Shown: positions 16,075-22,142 of the stretch, piece after piece
Position numbering within the stretch: position 1 is the first letter of the stretch
How the letters are laid out: every line of letters starts with the position of its first letter
DNA from: Candidatus Paenalcaligenes intestinipullorum
Lineage (GTDB): Bacteria > Pseudomonadota > Gammaproteobacteria > Burkholderiales > Burkholderiaceae_B
Length of the DNA stretch: 22,142 nucleotides
Direction of reading: 5' to 3'
NCBI GenBank assembly: GCA_019120675.1
Contig: DWUQ01000006.1
Location: 1-22,142 of the forward strand
The notes under the pieces: generated by a model
The model's database searches: none
Seen by the model: only the letters and a program-made list of their open reading frames with translations
Told to the model about the DNA's origin: nothing
Translations under genes and position numbers: made by a program

Positions 16075-16976
16075 GAAATCAGACCTGCATCCTTGAGTAG
16101 TTGACGCAACATTGCGTGATGCTGTTGACCAAAAGGAGTAAGTGGCAAACGATAACCCAGCTGTGTCAGACCCAGCTCGGCCACGGCCCATTTAACGGGA
16201 ATAGGATTGGCTTCGATAAACAGCTTGCTGTTTAGGTCGGCCAGTTTGGCGTTCAACGTCCGCACTGTTGGCAAATCGCCTGCCAGTGCAGCCGCACAGA
16301 GCTCGTGCATGAGGCGCGGGGCCACGTTGGCCGTCACCGAGATATTGCCTTTACCCCCCAAAAGGATTAAAGCCGCAGCGGACGCATCGTCACCACTCAG
16401 CACAATAAAGTCCTCGGGCTTGTCACGCATGAGCGCCCCCAAACGACCAATATTGCCCGTAGCGTCTTTAACGCCAATAATGCCAGGAACTTGAGCCAAG
16501 CGTAAAATGGTGTCGTTGTCCATATCGGCCACGGTACGCCCGGGCACATTATAAAGGAAGGTGGGCAGATCTACCGTTTCAATAATTTTCTTGAAATGCT
16601 GGTAGAGACCCTCTTGGGTGGGCTTGTTGTAGTAAGGCACTACGGATAAGCCCGCGTCGGCACCGACCTCTTGGGCATGACGCGACAGCTCAATCGCCTC
16701 AGCGGTGGAGTTGCCCCCTACCCCCGCAATCACTGGGATACGACGCGCGGTGTGCTCGACTGCAATACGAATTAGCTCAGCGTGCTCGTCCATATCGACC
16801 GTGGGGGATTCGCCGGTCGTGCCGACCACCACAATGGCATCCGTGCCCTCGGCAATATGCCAATCGATAAGTTTTCGATAAGCCTCTAGATCCAGTTTGC
16901 CATCGGGGAACATGGGCGTTACAAGCGCCACCATGCTGCCTTGAAACTCGGTCGAGGAATTCACTGAAGTTGTCAT
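16071..16976 (-). CDS. dapA: 4-hydroxy-tetrahydrodipicolinate synthase DapA
   Basis: It condenses pyruvate with aspartate semialdehyde in the diaminopimelate/lysine pathway (peptidoglycan and lysine supply). The TIM-barrel protein has 301 aa from ATG 16976. The Schiff-base lysine is K170 in GIIGVKDATGN, the catalytic Tyr is Y142 in FLYNVPGRT, and GTTGESPT (52-59) binds the pyruvate carboxylate. A start at TTG 16985 gives three more residues. AGGAG upstream is 12 nt from the ATG and only 3 nt from the TTG, so the start is uncertain by these few codons. It is the third gene of a likely yciO-protease-dapA-bamC operon and overlaps bamC by 4 bp. Confidence 0.96.
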   Translation of the reverse strand: MTTSVNSSTEFQGSMVALVTPMFPDGKLDLEAYRKLIDWHIAEGTDAIVVVGTTGESPTVDMDEHAELIRIAVEHTARRIPVIAGVGGNSTAEAIELSRHAQEVGADAGLSVVPYYNKPTQEGLYQHFKKIIETVDLPTFLYNVPGRTVADMDNDTILRLAQVPGIIGVKDATGNIGRLGALMRDKPEDFIVLSGDDASAAALILLGGKGNISVTANVAPRLMHELCAAALAGDLPTVRTLNAKLADLNSKLFIEANPIPVKWAVAELGLTQLGYRLPLTPFGQQHHAMLRQLLKDAGLIS

Positions 16977-17056
16977 AATTGACAAGGTCTCCTAAAGGGA
17001 CAAGCGGCCTACGCCACCACAAACGAAGTACAAAGTTTACCGTATTCGCCGTTAAA

Positions 17057-17716
17057 TCATAAGAACCAAGTGAGCACTTGCTGCGCAAATGAAATAAACG
17101 GCTGCATCAGCACACCTAAATAGCCACTAATCATTAATAAAATGAGTATAAAAAAACCATATGGCTCAATACGAGCGTAATTTAACGCCCATTGATGTGG
17201 CAAAACACTGCTGACCATACGGCTGCCATCCAAAGGGGGAATGGGCAGTAAATTTAAGGCCATTAAAATAATATTGATGCGGATACCCATCATGGCCATA
17301 TCGGCCAAGGCGGCCGAGCCCTGCGCACTGCCATGATGCGCTTGAGCCCACAACAAGGCCCACAGCACCATCATAATCAGATTGGACGCAGGGCCAGCCA
17401 AAGCCACCCAGAACATGTCCTGTTTGGGGTTGCGCATACGGCTGGCGTCCACCGGTACCGGCTTAGCCCAACCGAAAATCAGCCCTGCCCCCATCGTCAT
17501 GAGCGTCATGAGGTACATGACCAACGGCACCAATAACGTACCGACGGGATCAATATGCTTGATGGGGTTGAGCGTGATGCGCCCTTGGCGCTGTGCGGTA
17601 TCGTCACCGAATAAACGCGCCACATAGCCGTGCGCGACCTCGTGTAACGTAATCGCAGTAATAATCGGTATGCTGTAGAGCAAAATTTGCACCGGCAAAG
17701 TCAGAAAATCAGACAT
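17057..17716 (-). CDS. Site-2 protease family (M50) membrane metalloprotease
   Basis: A 219-aa polytopic membrane protein with the zinc motif HEVAHGYVARLFGD (H25, E26, H29) in the first helix region and the second ligand motif NLLPIPPLDGSR (Asp) near residue 166. LAGPASNLIMMVL is the conserved glycine/asparagine helix of the short, PDZ-less S2P subfamily. These proteases cut substrates within or near the membrane; the substrate is unknown for this group. ATG 17716 (MSDFLTLPVQILLY) is chosen; ATG 17722 and GTG 17725 are in frame just upstream and no Shine-Dalgarno separates them. It lies between yciO (70 bp upstream) and dapA, a common order in Burkholderiales. Confidence 0.92.
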   Translation of the reverse strand: MSDFLTLPVQILLYSIPIITAITLHEVAHGYVARLFGDDTAQRQGRITLNPIKHIDPVGTLLVPLVMYLMTLMTMGAGLIFGWAKPVPVDASRMRNPKQDMFWVALAGPASNLIMMVLWALLWAQAHHGSAQGSAALADMAMMGIRINIILMALNLLPIPPLDGSRMVSSVLPHQWALNYARIEPYGFFILILLMISGYLGVLMQPFISFAQQVLTWFL

Positions 17717-17786
17717 AAGCATCACGGACTGTTGGTGTCACAAAACAGGTACACCACAACAGCATACCAACCAGAGAGTAAGGCTC

Positions 17787-18413
17787 TTAGTCTAAACCTA
17801 ACTTGGCCGGATCGCCAGAGCCACGTCGCAGCACCTCAGGAGTATCGCTAGTTAGATCAATCACAGTTGTCGGCTGCATCGCGCACGGCCCACCATCAAC
17901 AATACCCGCAATTTGCCCCTTGTAATGCGCGGCGATCTCGTCGATATCATTGAGCGCTTCAGTGGCGCCTTCGGGAATGAGGGTGGTCGAGAGCAAAGGA
18001 GAGCCCACACTGTCCACCAACTGCTGCACGATCTTGTTGTCGGGCACACGGATACCGATGGTTTTGCGTGAAGGGTGCGACACACGGCGTGGCACTTCTT
18101 TGGTGGCTTCAAGAATAAAAGTCCACGGCCCTGGAGTAGCCAGCTTTAACAGACGATATTGCACATTGCCCACGCGAGCAAAGGTGCTGATCTCTGAGAG
18201 GTCACGACATAAAATCGTGAGGTGATGCCGTTCATCCAACCCTCGCACACGACGCAAGGCCTCGGCTGCCGACTTATCATCTAAACGCGCTACAACGGCA
18301 TAACTCGAATCTGTAGGGATGGCCACTAAGCCTCCCTGACTCAGCAACTGTGCGGCCTGATCCAAGATACGGGCTTGGGGATTTTGTGGGTGGACCTCAA
18401 AGATTTGCGTCAT
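17787..18413 (-). CDS. yciO: L-threonylcarbamoyladenylate synthase family protein, YciO type
   Basis: A 208-aa protein of the YrdC/Sua5/YciO fold. It starts with FEVHPQNPQARILDQAAQLL, then QGGLVAIPTDSSYAV, LTILCRDLSEISTFA, TPGPWTFILEATKEVPRR, KTIGIRVPDNKI and PTTVIDLTSDTPEVLRRGSGD. The KEVPRR and PTTVIDLT patterns match E. coli YciO more closely than TsaC. YrdC/TsaC makes threonylcarbamoyl-AMP for tRNA t6A; how far YciO itself contributes is less clear, so the exact role is inferred. A good ribosome site, AGGAG, lies 7 nt before the ATG. It is the first gene of the minus-strand operon and diverges from tRNA-His. Confidence 0.9.
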   Translation of the reverse strand: MTQIFEVHPQNPQARILDQAAQLLSQGGLVAIPTDSSYAVVARLDDKSAAEALRRVRGLDERHHLTILCRDLSEISTFARVGNVQYRLLKLATPGPWTFILEATKEVPRRVSHPSRKTIGIRVPDNKIVQQLVDSVGSPLLSTTLIPEGATEALNDIDEIAAHYKGQIAGIVDGGPCAMQPTTVIDLTSDTPEVLRRGSGDPAKLGLD

Positions 18414-18503
18414 AAAGCGACTCCTAAGTTAAGCTAGCCTACATAAGAAAAAACCATGCTGCTGCTCATAGTATAGAAAAAGCCCTCTGGCACGGAAACA
18501 AGG

Positions 18504-18531
18504 TGTACAAAAAAAATATTAGTGTTATACT
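18504..18531 (+). promoter_or_regulatory. Probable promoter of tRNA-His
   Basis: TGTACA at 18504-18509 (weak -35) and TATACT at 18526-18531 (5 of 6 for -10) have 16-bp spacing. The -10 lies about 30 bp before the mature tRNA 5' end, leaving a short leader to be removed by RNase P. Confidence 0.45.
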
Positions 18532-18561
18532 AATGTTCTTTAGCTACTTAGGTAGCAATGT

Positions 18562-18638
18562 GGTGGCCGTAGCTCAGTTGGTAGAGTCCCGGATTGTGAT
18601 TCCGGTTGTCGCGGGTTCGAGCCCCGTCGGTCACCCCA
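18562..18638 (+). tRNA. tRNA-His (anticodon GTG)
   Basis: The 77-nt cloverleaf is close to E. coli tRNA-His. The acceptor stem is GGTGGCC paired with GGTCACC (one G-U pair), the D-arm AGCTCAGTTGGTAGAG, the anticodon loop TTGTGAT (anticodon GTG), and the T-arm GGGTTCGAGCCCC. CCA is encoded. The 5' extra G paired opposite the discriminator C, specific to tRNA-His, is present at 18562. Confidence 0.97.
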
Positions 18639-18668
18639 CTTATACTGCACAGCACAACTGTGCCTCAT

Positions 18669-18699
18669 AGCGATCTAGGCCCACTAGCTCGCTTTTTTT
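18669..18699 (+). terminator. Intrinsic terminator of tRNA-His
   Basis: The hairpin is AGCGA-T-CTAG, loop GCCCA, CTAG-C-TCGCT (5 + 4 bp around one mismatch), followed directly by seven T. It ends 61 bp after the tRNA. Confidence 0.85.
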
Positions 18700-18808
18700 G
18701 TATCTATTTACCAGCCTTAACACTACCAAAAGTGGCGTAAGCTGTGCATTTCTTATACTCTGCTAACTACCCTCTAATTTATATTTACAAACGGTAGTAG
18801 CTCGGGTG

Positions 18809-19042
18809 ATGAAATCTCCAACAACAATCCCTGCTTTGAATTGGGATCACGCGCCAGCAGGCTGGAACTGGCTGGCTCAAGACGCCGATGGAAAATGGTA
18901 TTGGTACGGCCAAGCGCCTCAACTTGGTGTGGGCGGTGGTATATGGCGAGCCAATTCGCGCTTACAGCAATTTGCCGCGCAGACCGCAGCCCCCAACTCA
19001 TGGCCAGATACCGTGTACGAGCGCCCTCATTTACCTTTTTAA
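18809..19042 (+). CDS. Small tryptophan-rich hypothetical protein
   Basis: A 77-aa protein with seven tryptophans. The core HAPAGWNWLAQDADGKWYWY carries a W-rich pattern followed by GVGGGIWRANSRLQQF. It has no signal peptide or membrane helix. The composition (aromatic clusters and Gly turns) suggests a small folded beta domain rather than a random frame. I do not recognise a named family. ATG 18809 is preferred over the adjacent GTG 18806; no clear ribosome site is visible. It ends 18 bp before the cardiolipin synthase ATG and is in the same direction, so the two are probably co-transcribed. Whether it acts with that enzyme is unknown. Confidence 0.65.
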   Translation: MKSPTTIPALNWDHAPAGWNWLAQDADGKWYWYGQAPQLGVGGGIWRANSRLQQFAAQTAAPNSWPDTVYERPHLPF

Positions 19043-19060
19043 CTACGGAGTCCAATACGG

Positions 19061-20530
19061 ATGCATGACGCGATTGTCGCCCTAAGACACTTACTGATCG
19101 AGTATTGGCCCCATATTACGTTGGCATTTAGCATTGTGCTGGGCGCCACGGCCGCTGTACATGCCGCCATGACCAAAAACGATGTGCGTGCTGCCATCAG
19201 TTGGGTGGGGGTAATTATTTTGTCACCGATACTCGGACCGTTTATTTATCTGATTGCGGGCATCAACCGAGTTCGTCACAGTCAAATTAGCGAACAACGT
19301 GATAAAACCTACAAGCAATTTGCCAGTTACCCCACCCCGCCCGTATCGGATGTCAAACAAATTGCTGGGGCGCAATTTCGTTCGCTACATATCTTAGGTG
19401 ACAACGTCAGCCGCTTTCAATTACGTGGGGGCAACCACGTCCAAGTCCTCCAAGGCGGTGACGAAGCCTACCCTCGCATGCTGGAAGCCATTGACGCCGC
19501 ACGCAGCACCATTGCAATGCAGTCCTATATTTTTGATAACGATGCAATTGGCGCGCGCTTTATCGACGCCCTAGCACGTGCCCAAGCGCGTGGGGTAAAA
19601 ATTCGCGTGCTCGTAGACTCGGTAGGCTCTAAGTACTCCCGCCCAGCGATTACCCGTCCCTTGCGCAAGCATAAAATCCCGCACGCGCTGTTTATGACGA
19701 ACAACTTTGGCTTGCGCATGCCCTATGCCAACTTGCGCAGCCACCGCAAAGTCATGATTGTGGATGGGCTGGCCGGCTTTACAGGGGGCATGAATATTCG
19801 CCAAGGCTTTACCAGCGAGTTCGCACCTGATCACCAAGCCGCCAAAGACACCCACTTCAGCATCGAAGGGCCAGCACTGATCCAACTGTTTTCCTCCTTT
19901 GCTCACGACTGGGAATTCACTACCAAGGAAGCCCTAAAATACGAAGACTGGTGTGTGACTGGCTGGTGCCCCCCCCTGCCGCATGTGCCCGCCCGTTGCA
20001 TTCGCTCTGGGCCCGACCGCTTTATGAGCAGTAACCACCATATGCTGCAAGGCGCCTTTGCTGTGGCGCGTCGCCACATCCGCATCCAATCACCCTACTT
20101 TATCCCCGACCTAGTGCTGATGGGAGCCATCAACACCGCTGCACGACGTGGTGTGCAGGTCGACATCGTCGTACCCAAACACAACAATCTGCGCCTCGTC
20201 AACTACGCCATGATGGCGCAAATCGATCAGGTCATTCACGCGGGTTGCCGAGTGTGGCGCGCCAATGGGGCCTTTAACCACTCTAAACTGGTCACCGTAG
20301 ATGGCGCGTGGAGCTATGTGGGCTCATCTAATATGGACTCGCGCAGCCTACGCCTAAACTTTGAACTGGATTTAGAAATCTACTGCCGCGACACCGCCAA
20401 GAAAATCGAAACACTCATCGACGAAGAAATCGAACACGCTGACGCTTTGCAGCTGGACGAACTACGAGCCATACCGTTTCGCAAGCGCTTGCGTAACCGA
20501 GTGATTTGGTTGGCGAGTCCTTATTTGTAG
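19061..20530 (+). CDS. cls: Cardiolipin synthase (phospholipase D family)
   Basis: It joins two phosphatidylglycerol molecules into cardiolipin plus glycerol at the inner membrane. The protein has 489 aa, near ClsA size (486). Two N-terminal membrane helices (about 11-34 and 43-67, with AAISWVGVIILSPILGPFIYL) are followed by two phospholipase D domains. Both HKD motifs are intact: HRKVMIVDGLAGFTGGMNI (H228) and HSKLVTVDGAWSYVGSSNMD (H407). The C-terminal FRKRLRNRVIWLASPYL matches ClsA-type ends. GGAG at 19047-19050 lies 10 nt before the ATG. It follows the small Trp-rich gene and is convergent with the dioxygenase remnant. Confidence 0.93.
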   Translation: MHDAIVALRHLLIEYWPHITLAFSIVLGATAAVHAAMTKNDVRAAISWVGVIILSPILGPFIYLIAGINRVRHSQISEQRDKTYKQFASYPTPPVSDVKQIAGAQFRSLHILGDNVSRFQLRGGNHVQVLQGGDEAYPRMLEAIDAARSTIAMQSYIFDNDAIGARFIDALARAQARGVKIRVLVDSVGSKYSRPAITRPLRKHKIPHALFMTNNFGLRMPYANLRSHRKVMIVDGLAGFTGGMNIRQGFTSEFAPDHQAAKDTHFSIEGPALIQLFSSFAHDWEFTTKEALKYEDWCVTGWCPPLPHVPARCIRSGPDRFMSSNHHMLQGAFAVARRHIRIQSPYFIPDLVLMGAINTAARRGVQVDIVVPKHNNLRLVNYAMMAQIDQVIHAGCRVWRANGAFNHSKLVTVDGAWSYVGSSNMDSRSLRLNFELDLEIYCRDTAKKIETLIDEEIEHADALQLDELRAIPFRKRLRNRVIWLASPYL

Positions 20531-20585
20531 AGGGACTAACTAGGACCCCAAGGAGTAGGATTATCGTGTCAGAAAGCCGTTCTCA

Positions 20586-21158
20586 CTAATCAAAGCGGAA
20601 GGCGGAGATGGTCGTTTGCATAACCCGCTCTGAGTAAATTTTTACACCGGGCTGATCACTACCGGCTCCCGCTGCTACCATCAGTGGAATAAGATGCTCT
20701 TCACCCCCTATAGGATGACAAAGTCTAGCACCGGGCGCCTGCTCCCAACCTGCTAACAGACGAGCACGTTCAGGGCCATTGCTTGCTACCGCTTGGCTTA
20801 GGTAATCATCAAATTGGTTGGAAACAGCACTAAAATTGCTATCGCCATAAGCGCGCATATTATGGAAGCTCATCCCGCTGCCAATAATCAGTACATTTTC
20901 ATCTCGCAATGGACGCAAGGCCTGCCCTATTTGTATATGAGCATTAGGACCTAAGTCACTGCGCAAGGACAACTGAACAATTGGAATATCAGCTTCGGGA
21001 AACATGACTTTTAAGGGGATAAACACACCATGGTCAAAACCACGGTGTGCATCAATGGTCGCCGGCAAACCCGTTGCATTCAATAGTTTGGCAATTTGGT
21101 CAGCTAATGCAGGCTGCCCAGGGGCAGGATAAGCCAGCTCATAAGTTATTTCTAAACA
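20586..21158 (-). pseudogene. 5'-truncated DODA/YgiD-type class III extradiol dioxygenase
   Basis: About 190 codons are open here, with recognisable similarity from YELAYPAPGQPALADQIAKL through ATIDAHRGFDHGVFIPLKVM, FPEADIPIVQLSL, NVLIIGSGMSFHNMRAY and LCHPIGGEEHLIPLMVAAGA to the C-terminus. This is the LigB-like fold of DOPA 4,5-dioxygenase-type and YgiD proteins (about 260 aa). The first 70-80 residues, which carry the HGSP and SAHW histidines needed for metal binding, are missing. In their place an in-frame TAG (21159-21161) and the end of the fecR-like remnant are found. The first possible start, TTG 21083, gives only 165 aa and no N-terminal metal ligands. I therefore call it an inactive remnant; a truncated product cannot be excluded. 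Confidence 0.8.
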
Positions 21159-21274
21159 CTAGGTGCTAGGATCATTCCCCAAAAGCACGGCTACACTCAA
21201 GTTGGGGCTGGCGTCTTGGAGGGTCACAAACCAGTGGTCGGCTTGTTGGAGCTGGGCTTTGGCGGGGTGCTCAT
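21159..21274 (-). pseudogene. fecR-like anti-sigma gene remnant (N-terminus only)
   Basis: An ATG at 21274 lies 3 bp after the stop of the sigma-factor remnant, the usual fecI-fecR spacing. After about four codons (MSTP) a one-base shift is needed to read AKAQLQQADHWFVTLQDASP. That stretch matches the start of FecR-type proteins (A-x-x-W-x-x-x-L-x-D/S). The frame ends at TAG 21159-21161 after about 38 codons, where the dioxygenase remnant begins in the same frame. The rest of a roughly 320-aa FecR is absent. Confidence 0.6.
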
Positions 21275-21277
21275 GGC

Positions 21278-21649
21278 TTAGTCGAGACTCATTAGGCTGC
21301 AATGTACGAGGGCTTTGACCATATAGTTTTTGACGGTGCATAAGGATACGCTCAGCTCATTGGCAATATCGGCATAGGCTAAGCCATCAATTTGTGCCAA
21401 CAAAAATGCTTGTTTGACCTTTTCCCCTAAGCCATCCAGAGTTGGTCCAGCTCGATGAGGATATCCAACAGCATGGCTTGGGTTTCTAGGCACGGCAAAT
21501 GTGCCTCGGGCAAGGTAGCACTGGGCACGCGCTGGCGCAACCAACCACCTAGCCAAGAGGTGATTTTGGGTATAGAGCTGCTCGATGGTATCGCAGGGAG
21601 GATTTGGACCAACGAAGGCATGTGGCTGCTCAACGCTTTCCTCTGTCAT
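21278..21649 (-). pseudogene. Broken FecI-type ECF sigma factor gene
   Basis: The remnant starts at ATG 21649 with GGGAG upstream. The first frame gives TIEQLYTQNHLLARWL (region 2.1). A shift near 21555 leads to GGWLRQRVPS and then directly to ATLPEAHLPCLETQAMLLDI, the linker before sigma region 4. Regions 2.2-2.4 (about 60-70 residues, -10 recognition) are missing. A second shift near 21440 restores the first frame for region 4.2: GEKVKQAFLLAQIDGLAYAD, IANELSVSLCTVKNYMVKAL, VHCSL. That ending is diagnostic of FecI-like sigma factors, which serve siderophore or haem receptors. With two shifts and a domain deletion the gene cannot make a working sigma factor. A Fur-box promoter is still visible upstream. 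Confidence 0.8.
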
Positions 21650-21671
21650 CTGCCTACTCCCTACCAAAAAT

Positions 21672-21713
21672 ACAAATGAGAATCATTCTAATTCTGATTT
21701 TCAGTATAAGCAA
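21672..21713 (-). promoter_or_regulatory. Fur-box promoter of the fecI remnant
   Basis: On the minus strand TTGCTT (21713-21708, weak -35) and TAGAAT (21690-21685, -10) are 17 bp apart. The -10 overlaps AATGATTCTCATT, the core of a Fur box (13 of 19 to consensus over 21672-21690). This is the expected design for iron-repressed fecI-type genes. Confidence 0.65.
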
Positions 21714-21769
21714 GCTTGCTACTAAAAAGTAACTGATTTGTGACTGTCTAGACAAAGAGTCGGAGTAGT

Positions 21770-21846
21770 TGGCGCGTCCAGCAGGATTCGAACCTGCGAC
21801 CGCCCGCTTAGAAGGCGGGTGCTCTATCCAGCTGAGCTATAGACGC
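21770..21846 (-). tRNA. tRNA-Arg (anticodon TCT)
   Basis: A 77-nt cloverleaf on the minus strand. The acceptor is GCGTCTA with TGGACGC (one G-U), the D-arm AGCTCAGCTGGATAGAGC, the anticodon stem-loop CCCGC-CTTCTAA-GCGGG (anticodon TCT), and the T-arm CAGGTTCGAATCCTG. The 3' end encodes G-CCA. A TATACT box (complement at 21860-21865) sits 13 bp before the 5' end and could be its -10 element. Confidence 0.97.
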
Positions 21847-22090
21847 AAACCAGTTCAAAAGTATAGCGCGAAGCCAAAGCTCTTGGGAAGAGCCTTATAC
21901 CAAGCGTCATGGAATGACAGAATAGATCATCAATGCAAGGCCGGTCTTTGCTATTCCCCTCCTTACAACATCCCCGCGCAAAATGTAGCAAATGCTTTAT
22001 TCTTAGGGATTATTTGTTAACCCTACAGAAAGCCAAATGCCTGTATAGGGGCCAAGTGGCGTCTTGCTTTTTGTGTCCATACTGAATCCC

Positions 22091-22142
22091 ATGAAACGTC
22101 TAGTGTGTGTCTCCGCGCTGAGCTGGCTGTGCGCCAGCCCTG
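22091..22142 (+). CDS. Start of an exported protein gene (runs off the right edge)
   Basis: Seventeen complete codons from ATG 22091 read MKRLVCVSALSWLCASP, a basic start followed by a hydrophobic core, like a signal peptide. The rest is outside the window, so no function can be given. No strong ribosome site is visible; the leader is T-rich. The 244-bp spacer from 21847 to 22090 holds the probable tRNA-Arg promoter and no other feature that I can support. Confidence 0.5.
   Translation, partial: MKRLVCVSALSWLCASP

Noticed and set aside
16075..16191. N-terminal extension of bamC into dapA
   Set aside because: The lipoprotein signal peptide begins at ATG 16074 and would be buried by the extension; the upstream codons are dapA in another frame.
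20586..21083. Complete 165-aa dioxygenase starting at TTG 21083
   Set aside because: Similarity to the family continues upstream of this codon (YELAYPAPGQPAL), and the family is about 260 aa with essential N-terminal histidines, so this is a fragment.
21769..22020. 83-aa plus-strand open frame with RPAGFEPATARLEG
   Set aside because: It is the antisense reading of tRNA-Arg(TCT), a well-known spurious protein type; no ribosome site or conserved extension supports it.
1..22142. CRISPR array, insertion sequence, prophage or anti-phage defence system
   Set aside because: I saw no regularly spaced repeats, transposase or integrase motifs, phage structural genes, or nuclease/helicase/toxin-antitoxin pairs; the genes are housekeeping or single accessory genes.

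Overview
The window looks like a chromosomal segment of a betaproteobacterium of the order Burkholderiales, most likely Alcaligenaceae-like. This is an inference from protein sequence and from the gene set ppiB-lpxH, suhB/trmJ/cysE, mutS and yciO-M50 protease-dapA-bamC; no rRNA or species marker is present. GC looks close to 50 percent and coding density is high. Most genes are housekeeping.

Layout. Positions 2-968 hold the end of ppiB and lpxH (lipid A synthesis), followed at 1016-2086 by a secreted penicillin-V-acylase-like hydrolase. A perfect hairpin at 2223-2256 separates it from convergent suhB. trmJ diverges from suhB and is followed by cysE, whose product has an unusually long low-complexity C-terminal tail, and by an IclR regulator. 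An MscS-type channel (minus strand) is divergent from a luciferase-like oxidoreductase, an MFS transporter and mutS. A 66-residue membrane protein with a Fur-box-like promoter faces mutS. From 12297 to 14895 lie a GT4 glycosyltransferase and a polysaccharide deacetylase (translationally coupled, probably surface glycan synthesis), then a DUF7832-like protein.

On the minus strand from 18413 to 14932, yciO, a site-2 protease, dapA and bamC form a likely operon. tRNA-His(GTG), with a good intrinsic terminator, runs the other way, followed by a small tryptophan-rich protein gene and a cardiolipin synthase gene. The last part, between cls and tRNA-Arg(TCT), is decaying DNA: a Fur-box promoter, a FecI-type ECF sigma gene broken by frameshifts and an internal deletion, the first part of a fecR-like anti-sigma gene, and a 5'-truncated DODA-type dioxygenase gene joined to it. 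A signal-peptide-bearing gene starts at 22091 and leaves the window.

I found no CRISPR array, intact mobile element, prophage or recognisable defence system. The points most worth a second look are the Fur-box-controlled small membrane protein, the fecI-fecR-dioxygenase relic, the extended CysE tail, the small Trp-rich protein next to cls, and a possible short RNA in the 2087-2291 spacer.
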